Assembly: GCA_024276955.1 (NCBI GenBank)
Contig: JAJRWE010000142.1
Span: 1-36,697, forward strand
DNA length: 36,697 bases
Direction of reading: 5' to 3'
Origin: Gammaproteobacteria bacterium
GTDB lineage: Bacteria > Pseudomonadota > Gammaproteobacteria > SZUA-152
The position numbers were made by a program, and so were the translations under genes. The notes below the pieces were generated by a model, which saw only the letters and a list, made by a program, of their open reading frames with translations, searched no databases and had not been told where the DNA came from. Positions 10,301 to 19,282 of the stretch are shown here, piece after piece. Numbering within the stretch: the stretch's first letter is position 1; the number at the start of each line of letters is the position of its first letter.

Positions 10301-13300
10301 CGCCTTCGATATTGGCAGCGATGGAATTTCCGCCGACGAAACGGAAGCGTCTGAGGTCATCCCCGCCCCCCCGCAGACCGAACAAGAGCCGGCCTTCGAC
10401 CCGGTGCTGGCCGACGTCTTCCGCAAGGAAGCACAAGCCCACCTTGAGGCCCTGCGGGAATTTATCACCGATCACAGTGCCGTTGGCCCCTTCCCGGTGA
10501 CCGAAGGTTTGCACCGTGTCTTGCATACCCTGCATGGCAGTGCACGGATGGCCAATGTGCCATCCATTGCCGTGCTCAGCGAGCCCATGGATCGCTGTGT
10601 CCGTACCCTGCTGGAACGGGATATCCCTTTCGATCACGCCGGTCTCGCCGCATTGGAGGAATTCACCGACAGGTTGGCCGATGCACTGAGCGTTTTCGAT
10701 CTGCCGAATCCCCCGCAACAGGATAATGCCGAGCTGGTGGCACGCATTGCACAGATGCATGAGCAGGCGCTGGCAATGCCTGTCGCAGAGGCCGAACCTG
10801 TGGTGGCCGCCGAGCCTATACGGGCATCGACACCGCCGGCTACGCAGCGTTCCGAAGATGATCAGGAACTGCTGGAAGTGTTCCTTGACGAGGCCGCCGA
10901 AATTCTCACGGCAAGCGATGAACTGCTGCAACACTGGCCTTCCGACCTGAACAACCCCGAACTGCTACACGAACTGCAGCGTGCCCTGCATACGCTCAAG
11001 GGCAGTGCCCGGCTGGCGAACATCCAGCCCATCGGCGATCTTAGCCATGAAATGGAGGCGTTGCTGGAAGGGATTACCGAAGCCCGTCGTGCAGCCGATG
11101 TCGATTTACCGCCGCTGATCCAGGATTGCCTCGACTGGCTGCAACAGGCCGTGGAGCAGGTTCGCCGCGGTGAGGAGCTGGCACCGGCTGACGAATGTCT
11201 GGCGCATCTGGCCGAGTGGCCGGCGGAAGCGGAACCTGTTGAGACTGAAAGCGAACTCGCCGGAGACGTACCCGGAGAGGCCACGGCACAGACTGGTATC
11301 AACGAGCCTGAGACAGGGCCGGTTGAGACTCACGCCGAACCCCAAGAAGAACAGATCGAGCTGGCGCCCATGTTTACCACAGCGCCGACCGTGGAGGCAG
11401 CCACAACGGCTGACACGGATTACGATACCGAGCTGCTGGAGATATTCCTCGAAGAGGCGGAGGAAATTCAGGAAGCTGTGGAGAAAACCCTCGATCACTG
11501 GAGCCAGGACTACCAAAGCCTCGAACATGTGGCCGAGCTGCAACGTGCCTTGCACACCCTCAAGGGGGGCGCGCGCATGGCCAATGTCACCGCCATCGGT
11601 GATCTGGCCCACGTGGTCGAGTCCCTGTTGGAGCGTATGGCCGATGGCCTGATCGCCCCCGAGGCACGTTTCCCGGCTCTGTTGCAGAACTGCCACGACT
11701 GGCTCAGCGAAGGTCTGGAACAGGCCCGTCAGCTCCACTCAGTGCCACCGGCCACGCAACTGGTGGCGCAGATCGAAGCCGCGATTCGTGGTGAGGTACA
11801 AGCGGTGGTAGAGAAAACGCTTGCACCCGTAGTGGCCGCGCCCACCTCAATAGAGACGGCGGGTGAGGAAACCACGGGTGATGCGTCACTGGTCAGCGAC
11901 GAGATTGAAGAGATTGCCGCACTTGACTTGCAGGAAGTGGAACCCGCGGACAAGGCGACGCCAGTGGCCGCCGAGGAGCAGGTACGGGTGCGTGCCGACC
12001 TGCTCAATGATCTGGTGAATTTTTCCGGCGAGATCAATATCTACAGCGCCCGAATCGGTCAGCAACTGACCGCCTGGCGCTTCAATCTGGCGGAACTGGA
12101 TCAGACCGTGAGTCGTTTGCGCGAGCAGCTGCGCAAGTTCGAGATCGAGACTGAAACGCAGATCATGTATCGCCATGATAGCGGCGGCGACAGCCATGCC
12201 GAGGACTTCGACCCGCTGGAACTGGATCGCTTTTCCACCATGCAGCAGCTGTCACGCGGCATGGTCGAGAGTCTCGGCGATCTGACCAGTATTCAGGGGC
12301 TGCTGGAAGAGCTGTCCGGCGATACCGATACCCTGCTGTTGCAACAGCAGCGCGTCACCAGCGAGCTGCAGGAAGGCTTGATGCACACTCGCATGGTGGC
12401 CTTCTCCAGTATTTTGCCACGTCTGCGCCGCATCGTGCGGCAGACGGCGACGGAAACGGACAAGCAGGTGAAACTAAAAGTCAGTGGGGCCGAGGGCGAG
12501 CTGGATCGAACCCAGCTGAACCGCCTGGTGCCGGCGCTGGAGCACATCCTGCGCAACGCCGTCGATCATGGCATCGAGCCGCCGGCGGAACGCGAAGCCG
12601 CCGGCAAACCGGCCAGCGGCACGATCCATATCAATCTCGACCATCAGGGCTCCGAAGTCGTGCTGAAGGTAGATGATGATGGCCGGGGTCTTGACATCAC
12701 CGCCCTGCGTGAAAAGGCCATCGAAAAGGGACGCCTGCTGCCCGATGCCGACCTCAGCGACCGCGAACTGATGACCTTCATCCTCGAATCCGGTTTTTCC
12801 ACCGCCAAGGAGGTCACACAGATCTCCGGTCGCGGCGTGGGCATGGACGTGGTCAACACTGAGATCAAGCAGCTCGGTGGCACCCTGCATATCGATACCG
12901 TGCCCAGTAAGGGCACCAGTTTCCTGATCCGCCTGCCACTCACGGTGTTGGTCAACCAGGCATTGATGGTGCAGGTCAGTGAAGCCACCTATGCGATTCA
13001 GTTGCCCAATGTAGAACACGTAATCCGCGTCAGCCACGACGAGCTGAAGCCACTGGTGACGGGAGTGGAGAGTCACTTCGACTATGCCGGCAACCATTAC
13101 CAGTACCTGAGCCTGGGCAAGGTGCTGACCGGCGTTCCGCCGATCCTGCCGGACGCCAAGCAGCGTATTCCCCTGCTGCTGCTGCGCAGCGGTGATCACC
13201 GCGTGGCGCTGCAGGTGGATGCCCTGCTGGGACGACAGGAGATCGTCATCAAGTCCGTGGGGCCGCAGCTGAGTACCGTGAACGTGCTTTCCGGGGCGAC

Positions 13301-13805
13301 GATTCTGCCCGATGGCGAAGTGGCGCTGATCCTCGACGTCGGCAATCTGGTGCGTTCGATCCTGGCCCAGCAGCACGGCACCGCCGAGCCACTGCTGCCA
13401 ATGGCCGCTGAGGAAGAACAGATCGAGGAACAACGTCTGACCGTGATGGTGGTGGACGATTCCATCACTGTGCGCAAGGTCACGGAGCGCCTGTTGTCGC
13501 GTTATGATTTCGATGTCATCACCGCCAAGGACGGTGTCGATGCGCTGACCGTGATGCTGGAGCAGGTGCCCGACATCATGCTGCTGGACGTGGAAATGCC
13601 GCGCATGGACGGCTATGAACTGGCGACGACCATGCGCAATGACGAGCGTCTGCGGCAGGTGCCGATCATCATGATTACCTCGCGTACCGGCGAGAAACAT
13701 CGCCAGCGGGCCATGGACATCGGCGTCAACGAATACATGGGCAAGCCCTATCAGGAAGCCGAGCTGATCGACAATATCCGCACGCTGGTGGGCGTAACGG
13801 CCTAA
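7380..13805 (+). CDS. chpA: Hybrid chemosensory histidine kinase ChpA/PilL: multiple Hpt modules, CheA catalytic core, CheW-like domain, C-terminal REC
   Basis: ORF 7323..13805; likely ATG at 7380. Hpt motifs LHQIYG, YHTLKGSGRLAG, LHTLHGSARMAN, LHTLKGSARLAN and LHTLKGGARMAN; kinase motifs LEHILRNAVDHGIEPPAERE, DDDGRGLD, GRGVGMDVV; C-terminal REC MVVDDSITVRKVTERLL...LLDVEMPRMDGYE. Confidence 0.95.
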   Translation: MGEELDYTTLKWVKDEIQESLNQTRQALETFVENPGDTTQMRFCATYLHQIYGTLQMVEIYGGALLAEEMEKLTNALLNGEVGQKEDAYDVLMRAILQLPSYLEGLEHGQMDMPVVLLPLLNDLRAARGENLLSANAFFAPDLSVVPPQPQLPPGKTYPDIQAYARKLRPLFQVSLLGWYRDRDAIGSLKKLAAVLRELQNASQTDAARRLWWIAGGVVEALIDGGLETGTSVKLLMGHVDQEIKRLISDGEAVFEHAPPTELLKNCLYYAGTAQSGGPRVSGLKQAFQLEQLLPYSGALEEAMDNLMGSSADLMDSVSAVIKEDLLAVKDQLDIFVRNSERDVATLMPLGDSLRRIADTLAMLGLGNLRRVIQQQAGHIDTFVETGEIPDDSLLMEMASALLYVEASLENPDTQSADHKAADAPGLGLGDEEESPVLMPAGEQAQIVNLVINESRELLTDIKEGLNTFAVDSSSFEAIEDVPAKLAQIKGALAVLNFQRAAELLDSAVRYVRDDVLERQRVPDSIALDALADVITSIEYYLEAIEEARAHPETILAVAELSVEELGYPLPSTQGADVVIPGKPDADSEAHATFLDLDAQFDVGLSESSGAESEESRWQEAEAEPTETTDLDVVSDDTAATETVAESAVDETPTATELESSGEEFAADFEADVDEEILEIFLEEADEVLGTMTDCLHAWRADPEDYKPLETLRRSYHTLKGSGRLAGAMVTGEYAWVFEGMLNRVMEGKLEPTPALFRLLELSEPALHGLLAHLKGEAEQRPPVKHLMALANTLAEGGDVSLAELPGAAAEAPVTEVSAVSDETASELEVALEPEVTEEPPENLLTSFVAGEPSLEESSVVEEPLTAEKPAENEGLAAREAAAGVEPSADVEPSTDVEPSADEEPSADEEPSADEEPSTDEEPSTDEEPSTDEEPSADKKPSTEALEAASHEFEEPTAVEESAFTREPFVEAEPAFDIGSDGISADETEASEVIPAPPQTEQEPAFDPVLADVFRKEAQAHLEALREFITDHSAVGPFPVTEGLHRVLHTLHGSARMANVPSIAVLSEPMDRCVRTLLERDIPFDHAGLAALEEFTDRLADALSVFDLPNPPQQDNAELVARIAQMHEQALAMPVAEAEPVVAAEPIRASTPPATQRSEDDQELLEVFLDEAAEILTASDELLQHWPSDLNNPELLHELQRALHTLKGSARLANIQPIGDLSHEMEALLEGITEARRAADVDLPPLIQDCLDWLQQAVEQVRRGEELAPADECLAHLAEWPAEAEPVETESELAGDVPGEATAQTGINEPETGPVETHAEPQEEQIELAPMFTTAPTVEAATTADTDYDTELLEIFLEEAEEIQEAVEKTLDHWSQDYQSLEHVAELQRALHTLKGGARMANVTAIGDLAHVVESLLERMADGLIAPEARFPALLQNCHDWLSEGLEQARQLHSVPPATQLVAQIEAAIRGEVQAVVEKTLAPVVAAPTSIETAGEETTGDASLVSDEIEEIAALDLQEVEPADKATPVAAEEQVRVRADLLNDLVNFSGEINIYSARIGQQLTAWRFNLAELDQTVSRLREQLRKFEIETETQIMYRHDSGGDSHAEDFDPLELDRFSTMQQLSRGMVESLGDLTSIQGLLEELSGDTDTLLLQQQRVTSELQEGLMHTRMVAFSSILPRLRRIVRQTATETDKQVKLKVSGAEGELDRTQLNRLVPALEHILRNAVDHGIEPPAEREAAGKPASGTIHINLDHQGSEVVLKVDDDGRGLDITALREKAIEKGRLLPDADLSDRELMTFILESGFSTAKEVTQISGRGVGMDVVNTEIKQLGGTLHIDTVPSKGTSFLIRLPLTVLVNQALMVQVSEATYAIQLPNVEHVIRVSHDELKPLVTGVESHFDYAGNHYQYLSLGKVLTGVPPILPDAKQRIPLLLLRSGDHRVALQVDALLGRQEIVIKSVGPQLSTVNVLSGATILPDGEVALILDVGNLVRSILAQQHGTAEPLLPMAAEEEQIEEQRLTVMVVDDSITVRKVTERLLSRYDFDVITAKDGVDALTVMLEQVPDIMLLDVEMPRMDGYELATTMRNDERLRQVPIIMITSRTGEKHRQRAMDIGVNEYMGKPYQEAELIDNIRTLVGVTA
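10032..10211 (+). repeat. In-frame tandem repeat, 10 units of 18 nt (consensus GAAGAGCCCTCAGCGGAT), encoding [EV]EPS[AT]D
   Basis: Read directly: VEPSAD VEPSTD VEPSAD EEPSAD EEPSAD EEPSTD EEPSTD EEPSTD EEPSAD KKPSTE, with near-identical nucleotide units. Confidence 0.97.
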
Positions 13806-13822
13806 TCTGCCACGGATAACAA

Positions 13823-14836
13823 ATGGTCACCGTGATAGAGGATGCACCGCCGCCCGCCCGTGTCGCGATACTCGCCGCCAACGCCGCGCACGCCACATAC
13901 CTGCGGGCGTTGCTGAAAACGGCCGGGCTGAGGGTGGTGCACAGCGGTGGCCTGGATGCGGCCTCGTTACAGGCCGTAGAAAAGCTGTCGGCAGATGTGC
14001 TGCTGGTGGATTTAAGCGAGGAAATCGAGTCAGAGATCGAACTCATCGATGGCCTGCTGGAGCACAGCACGCTGCCGATCATATTCAACGACAGTAGCCC
14101 CGGCGGTGGTCGTGCCAACAGCCAGTGGGCGCAGCGCCTGGCGCTGAAACTGATCGGAATGGTGCGCACGGCCGCGCCGCCGCCCATGCCGAACGTGACC
14201 GAGGAGGCCGCACCGCTTGCCGATGTGGCTGCGTCGCCACATGAAGTTTCTCGGCCTTGCGGCGCGGCGGAGAACGTCTGGGTATTGGGTGCCTCGTTGG
14301 GTGGCCCGCAGGCGCTGCGGGATTTCCTGGCCGCGGTGGATGCTGATCTGCCGGTCGCCTTCGTAGTGGCCCAGCACATCGGCGTTAATCATGTGCAACT
14401 GCTGGCGGAACAGCTCAACCGGGTCAGCGCATGTCGCGTGTTGCCGGCCACACTGGGCCATATACTGCGCCATGGCGAGGTGATTCTTTCTCCGGCGGAC
14501 CGGCATTTGCAGCTGACCGAAGACGGTTATGTGGCATTGACGGCGATGCCCGCCGATGCGGTCTACTCACCCAGTATCGACCATGTGATGGCCGCCGTGG
14601 CTAAGCGTTACGGCAACCGGGTGGGCGCTATCGTCTTCAGTGGCATGGGTGACGATGGCGCTGAGGGCTGCCTGGCGGTGGCCCGCCAGGGCGGCATCGT
14701 GTGGGCGCAAGACGTGAAAAGCTGCGTCATCAGCAGCATGCCGGATCAGGCGCGCAAGACCCACACGGTCACCTACAGCGCCGGCCCACAGGCGATCGCG
14801 CGGCACCTGTGCGAATATTTTCGCGACGGTAAATAG
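13823..14836 (+). CDS. chpB: CheB-type methylesterase ChpB
   Basis: VLGASLGGPQALRDFLAAV, VVAQHIGVNHVQLLAEQL, GMGDDGAEGCLAVARQGGIVWAQD; receiver-like N-terminus. Confidence 0.9.
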   Translation: MVTVIEDAPPPARVAILAANAAHATYLRALLKTAGLRVVHSGGLDAASLQAVEKLSADVLLVDLSEEIESEIELIDGLLEHSTLPIIFNDSSPGGGRANSQWAQRLALKLIGMVRTAAPPPMPNVTEEAAPLADVAASPHEVSRPCGAAENVWVLGASLGGPQALRDFLAAVDADLPVAFVVAQHIGVNHVQLLAEQLNRVSACRVLPATLGHILRHGEVILSPADRHLQLTEDGYVALTAMPADAVYSPSIDHVMAAVAKRYGNRVGAIVFSGMGDDGAEGCLAVARQGGIVWAQDVKSCVISSMPDQARKTHTVTYSAGPQAIARHLCEYFRDGK

Positions 14837-14878
14837 TACCTAAATCCTGCAAGTGCCCGCATTTACAGGATTTAGGTA
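14837..14878. other. Perfect inverted repeat (13-bp arms, 16-nt loop) between chpB and chpC
   Basis: TACCTAAATCCTG (14837-14849) / CAGGATTTAGGTA (14866-14878). Confidence 0.9.
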
Positions 14879-14905
14879 GTCATCGGACAACGAGAGGACA
14901 CCCCC

Positions 14906-15415
14906 ATGTCAGAGGCGGACATCCTGCCCGGTACCACGGTTCGCAGTCAGCTGATTCCCCTGGCGGACATGCGTCTACTATTGCCCACCACCTGCGTTGC
15001 AGAGATCATCGACTGGCAAGTGCCGGAGCCGATGGATGATGCACCGGTGTGGTGGCTGGGGATGTTGGAATGGCGAGGCCTGCGGATTCCATTGCTGTCC
15101 TTCGAGGCCGCCAACGGTCGACCGCGCGGCGAGATTTCACGCCGCGGGCGCATCGCGGTGCTGAACGGCATCGGCGGTGACCCCGAGCTGCCCTTCTACG
15201 CCCTGCAGCTGCAAGGCATTCCGCGCCTGACCCTGGTGGATCAGGCCAACATCGGCGCCGTCTCCGAGCCTGAGGAGCCGCTGCCCCTGGTGCTGGAGTA
15301 CGCCATGCTGCAGGAACAGGAGGTATTGATCCCGGATCAGGACAAGCTGGAGGCCCTGCTCAAGTCCACCGGTGTCACGGTATCGAAACTGGACGAGCCG
15401 TCGCCGGATGCCTAG
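14906..15415 (+). CDS. chpC: CheW-like chemotaxis adaptor ChpC
   Basis: ADMRLLLPTTCVAEIIDW...WWLGMLEWRGLRIPLLSFE...; CheW-like, directly downstream of chpB. Confidence 0.82.
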   Translation: MSEADILPGTTVRSQLIPLADMRLLLPTTCVAEIIDWQVPEPMDDAPVWWLGMLEWRGLRIPLLSFEAANGRPRGEISRRGRIAVLNGIGGDPELPFYALQLQGIPRLTLVDQANIGAVSEPEEPLPLVLEYAMLQEQEVLIPDQDKLEALLKSTGVTVSKLDEPSPDA

Positions 15416-15475
15416 CCTCCAATCTGCAGCCCTGGCCAAACGAATGGCGGTGGATATTTTGATTTTAATATTGGC

Positions 15476-15588
15476 AACGCAGAGGCGCAAAGAATGCAAA
15501 GGGTTTTAATCTGAATTTGCGGATTCAGGTTTTAATTCTTTTTTGTTTGTTTTCTCTGCGTCCTTTGTGCCTTTGCGTTCTCTGCGTT
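15476..15588. repeat. Inverted-repeat element A (CGCAGAG/GCAAAG-rich arms) between the convergent chpC and bioA
   Basis: Left arm AACGCAGAGGCGCAAAGAATGCAAAG; right arm read in reverse complement AACGCAGAGAACGCAAAGGCACAAAGGACGCAGAG; inner hairpin CTGAAT/ATTCAG at 15511-15528. Confidence 0.8.
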
Positions 15589-15623
15589 TCTATCCCGGGC
15601 CTGACTCAAACCACAGTCTGTCG

Positions 15624-16973
15624 TCAATCCCGCGTGGCGAGGTCTATACCCTCCCGCGCCACCCGTGCCAGCTGGTGAATCTGCTCTTCCGTGATCACGT
15701 AGGGCGGCATGAAATAGATCACGTTGCCCAGTGGCCGCAGCAGCACCCCTTCCTTTAACGCATGTCGGTAGACGTGCAGACCGCGCCGTTCGCGCCAGTC
15801 GTAGGGCGTCTTTGTCGCCTTGTCGCGCACCATTTCGATAGCCAGGATCATGCCCCGCTGGCGCACCTCGGCGACGTGCGGATGGTCGACTAAATCAGCC
15901 GTGGCCTCCGCCATCACTTGCGCCAATCGGCGGTTATTAACCAGCACATCGTCCTTGGCGAAGATATCCAGTGTTGCCAGTCCCGCCGCGCAGCCCAGTG
16001 GGTTACCGGTGTAACTGTGTGAGTGCAGGAAGGCACGCAGGGTGTCGTAATCGTCGTAGAAGGCATCGTAGGTGTCGTCGGTGGTCATCACCACCGCCAA
16101 GGGCAGGTAGCCGCCAGTGAGGCCCTTCGACAGGCACATGAAATCAGGGCGGATGTCGGCCTGCTCGCAGGCGAACAGGGTACCGGTGCGACCGAAGCCG
16201 ACAGCGATCTCGTCGGCGATGAGGTGCACACCGTGACGATCACAGGCCTCGCGCAACAATTGCAGATAGACCGGATCGTACATGCGCATGTTGCCGGCGC
16301 ACTGCACCAGCGGCTCGATGATCACCGCACAGGCCTCGTCGGCATGACGGGCCAGGGTGGCCTCCATTTCCGCGAACTGGCGGCGTGAGTAGTCGGCGCA
16401 GCTCTCGCCCGTCTCGCGCGCATAGCAGTCGGGCGAGGCCACGCTGATCACCGGCATCAGCAGCGGCTGGTAGGTTTCCTTGTAGAGTGGCACATCGCCG
16501 ACCGCGAGCGCCCCCAGGGTCTCGCCGTGATAGCTGTTGGCAAGAGAAATGAATTTGGTCTTTTGCGTCTGTCCGCGATTGCGCCAGTAGTGGAAGCTCA
16601 TCTTCAACGCCGCTTCCACCGCCGCCGAGCCGTTATCGGTAAAGAAGGCACGGGTCAGCCCGGCGGGGGTGATATCCACCAGCCGCTCAGCCAGCTCGAT
16701 GGCCGGTGCATGGCTGCAACCGGCCAGCAGTACGTGCTCCAGCTCACCCAGCTGGGCCGTGATGCGGGCGTTGATGCGTGGGTTGGCGTGGCCGAAGATG
16801 TTGACCCACCACGAACTGATGGCGTCGAGATAACGCCGGCCATCAAAATCTTCCAGCCACACGCCTTCGCCACGGCGGATGGGGATCAGTGGCAGCTGCT
16901 CGTGGTCCTTCATCTGCGTGCAGGGGTGCCACAGCACCGACAGGTCGCGTTGTATCCAGTCCTGGTTAGTCAT
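15624..16973 (-). CDS. bioA: Adenosylmethionine-8-amino-7-oxononanoate aminotransferase
   Basis: ORF 15624..17129; likely ATG at 16973 (MTNQDWIQRDLSVLWHPCTQMKDHE). Class III aminotransferase motifs HLIADEIAVGFGRTGTLFACEQADIRPDFMCLSKGLTGGYLPLA and HSHSYTGNPLGCAA. Confidence 0.95.
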   Translation of the reverse strand: MTNQDWIQRDLSVLWHPCTQMKDHEQLPLIPIRRGEGVWLEDFDGRRYLDAISSWWVNIFGHANPRINARITAQLGELEHVLLAGCSHAPAIELAERLVDITPAGLTRAFFTDNGSAAVEAALKMSFHYWRNRGQTQKTKFISLANSYHGETLGALAVGDVPLYKETYQPLLMPVISVASPDCYARETGESCADYSRRQFAEMEATLARHADEACAVIIEPLVQCAGNMRMYDPVYLQLLREACDRHGVHLIADEIAVGFGRTGTLFACEQADIRPDFMCLSKGLTGGYLPLAVVMTTDDTYDAFYDDYDTLRAFLHSHSYTGNPLGCAAGLATLDIFAKDDVLVNNRRLAQVMAEATADLVDHPHVAEVRQRGMILAIEMVRDKATKTPYDWRERRGLHVYRHALKEGVLLRPLGNVIYFMPPYVITEEQIHQLARVAREGIDLATRD

Positions 16974-17046
16974 GGTGATTTCCGTTGAGGAATGTTCTGC
17001 AAGAGTAAGCGAATAACGTGACAAAAAAACGACCTTGGGGGGCGCC

Positions 17047-17076
17047 AAAAAGACCACCCATTCGGGAGGGTTGTGG
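17047..17076 (-). terminator. Putative rho-independent terminator downstream of recG
   Basis: Minus strand: CCACAACCC-tcccgaat-GGGTGG followed by TCTTTTT; one bulged A in the stem. Confidence 0.5.
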
Positions 17077-17097
17077 AAGGTAGTTTGTGGCAGGATC

Positions 17098-19254
17098 TTA
17101 GACGCTGCCATAGCGCAGTCCGTCGCCAAGCCAGCGGCGGATCAGCGCAGCGACCTGGTCCGGGTGCTCACGCAGCAGGTGTCCGGTGCATTGGCTGATG
17201 ATGGGGATCAGGGCCTGGTCACGTTGCAGGTCGGCGATACGCAGTTCGAGCAGGCCGGTTTGCCGGGTACCCAGTAATTCACCGGGACCGCGTAGCTCGA
17301 GATCCTTGCGTGCCACCTCGAAGCCGTCATTGGTTTCGCGCAGGGTGGCGAGACGTTGCCGCGCAGTCTTTGACAGGGGTGGTTTGTAGAGCAGCACACA
17401 GCTGCTCTTTGCACTGCCGCGCCCCACCCGGCCGCGTAGCTGGTGTAGCTGAGACAGGCCGAGGCGTTCGGCATTCTCGATGATCATGAGACTGGCGTTG
17501 GGCACGTCCACGCCCACCTCGATCACGGTGGTGGCCACCAGCAGGTCAATGTCACCGGCCTTGAAATGGTCCATCACGGCCTCTTTTTCTGTCGCCTTGA
17601 GACGCCCGTGCACCAGGCCGATGCGCAGATCGGGCAGGGCCGCCTGCAGGGTCTCGGCGGTGTCCTGTGCGGTCTCGCACTGCAGGCTCTCGGATTCCTC
17701 AATCAAGGTGCAGACCCAGTAGGCCTGACGGCCTTCGCGGCAGGCGGCATGCACGCGGGTGACCACGGCATCGCGTCGGTCGTCGGCGATCACCACGGTG
17801 TCCACCGGGGTGCGGCCCGGCGGCAGCTCGTCGATTACCGAGATGTCGAGATCGGCATAGGCGGTCTGCGCCAGAGTGCGTGGAATGGGGGTGGCGGTCA
17901 TGATCAGCTGGTGCGGATAGCGGCCGTTGCGGGCACCCTTTTCGCGCAGGGCGAGACGCTGGTGCACACCAAAACGGTGTTGTTCATCGATGATCACCAA
18001 CCCCAGGTTGTGGAATTCGACGCCATCCTGGAACAGCGCCTGGGTGCCGACGGTGAGCTGTGCGCTGCCGTCACCGATGGCGGCCAGGGTCTGTTCGCGG
18101 ATCTTGCCCTTGCTCTTGCCGGACAGCCGGTGTGGTGCCATCGCCAATGGTTCCAGCCACTGTGCAAAATTGCGTCGGTGTTGTTCGGCCAGCAGTTCCG
18201 TGGGGGCCATGATGGCGACCTGAAAGCCGGCCTCCATTGCCTGCAGGGCGGCGAGAGCGGCGACCACAGTCTTGCCACAGCCAACGTCGCCCTGTACCAG
18301 TCGCTGCATGGGCTGGGGGCGGGCGAGGTCGTGACTGATCTCTTCCTGTACGCGCTGCTGGGCGGTGGTGAGCTGGAAGCTGAGATGGTCGAGAAAGGGC
18401 CGTTGCAATGCGTGCGTGGCGCGCAGCGGTGGCGCCGCGTGCCGGTCCTGGCGCTCACGCAGTTGGCGCAGGCTGAGCTGGTGGGCAAGCAACTCCTCAA
18501 AGGCAAGCCGTTGCTGGGCGGGGTGAACGCCCTCATCCAGCTCATGCAGGGAGGCATCTGCCGGTGGCCGGTGCACATAATGTATCGCCTCATGCAGAGT
18601 AGGCATCTGTCGCTGTGCCAACAGCTCGGCGGGTAACAACTCCGGCAGACACTCGGCGAGCAGTGCAGGATCGTCCAGCAGCTGGTCGATGAGCTTGCGC
18701 AGGGTTTGCTGACGCAGTCCCTCGGTGGTGGGATAAACGGGCGTCAGGGTTTCCTGCTGGGGGCCGTCGGCAGCGGGGTCAATGAGGCGGTATTCCGGGT
18801 GCACCATCTCCAGACCGCTGGGACCACTGCGGACTTCACCAAAGCATTGCACCCAACTGCCGCGGGCGAGGCCGGCCCGCTGCGCGGCGCTGAAGTAAAA
18901 AAAACGCAGGGTGATGGCGCCGCTGCCGTCGGCGATGCGCGATAGCAACATGCGGCGACGGCCAAGCTTGATGTCGGTGAGCTGCACCTCGCCGCGGATG
19001 CTGACCTCGTTGCCGGGGTGCAGGCTGCCGATGGCTGCGATGCGGGTGCGGTCCTGATAGCGCAGGGGCAAATGGAAGAGCAGGTCCTGCAGTGTATGCA
19101 GGCCCAGGCGGGCGAGACGCTGAGCCATGTCGGGGCCCGCCCCTTTGAGCCGTGTCAGGGGTGCGGCATCAAGGGGGGCGGGGGTTGGAGTCACGCGCGA
19201 TTCAGGCCGGCAATGGGTGTGCGGCAATTTTACAGGCTGCGGGGCCGCGCGCAA
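17098..19254 (-). CDS. recG: ATP-dependent DNA helicase RecG
   Basis: RLVQGDVGCGKTVVAALAALQAM, IIDEQHRFGVHQR, MTATPIPRTLAQTAYADLD, TTVIEVGVDVPNASLMIIENAERLGLSQLHQLRGRVGRG. The true start may be internal to the ORF. Confidence 0.96.
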   Translation of the reverse strand: MRAAPQPVKLPHTHCRPESRVTPTPAPLDAAPLTRLKGAGPDMAQRLARLGLHTLQDLLFHLPLRYQDRTRIAAIGSLHPGNEVSIRGEVQLTDIKLGRRRMLLSRIADGSGAITLRFFYFSAAQRAGLARGSWVQCFGEVRSGPSGLEMVHPEYRLIDPAADGPQQETLTPVYPTTEGLRQQTLRKLIDQLLDDPALLAECLPELLPAELLAQRQMPTLHEAIHYVHRPPADASLHELDEGVHPAQQRLAFEELLAHQLSLRQLRERQDRHAAPPLRATHALQRPFLDHLSFQLTTAQQRVQEEISHDLARPQPMQRLVQGDVGCGKTVVAALAALQAMEAGFQVAIMAPTELLAEQHRRNFAQWLEPLAMAPHRLSGKSKGKIREQTLAAIGDGSAQLTVGTQALFQDGVEFHNLGLVIIDEQHRFGVHQRLALREKGARNGRYPHQLIMTATPIPRTLAQTAYADLDISVIDELPPGRTPVDTVVIADDRRDAVVTRVHAACREGRQAYWVCTLIEESESLQCETAQDTAETLQAALPDLRIGLVHGRLKATEKEAVMDHFKAGDIDLLVATTVIEVGVDVPNASLMIIENAERLGLSQLHQLRGRVGRGSAKSSCVLLYKPPLSKTARQRLATLRETNDGFEVARKDLELRGPGELLGTRQTGLLELRIADLQRDQALIPIISQCTGHLLREHPDQVAALIRRWLGDGLRYGSV

Positions 19255-19282
19255 TGCCGAGTGCTGTGGCGGGTGATGCGTG

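Noticed and set aside
12474-13700. 408-aa antisense ORF within chpA
   Set aside because: Shadow ORF opposite the CheA catalytic, CheW and REC coding region; no recognisable domain and the sense frame is clearly coding.
17566-18636. 356-aa plus-strand ORF opposite recG
   Set aside because: Shadow ORF; recG helicase motifs are on the minus strand.
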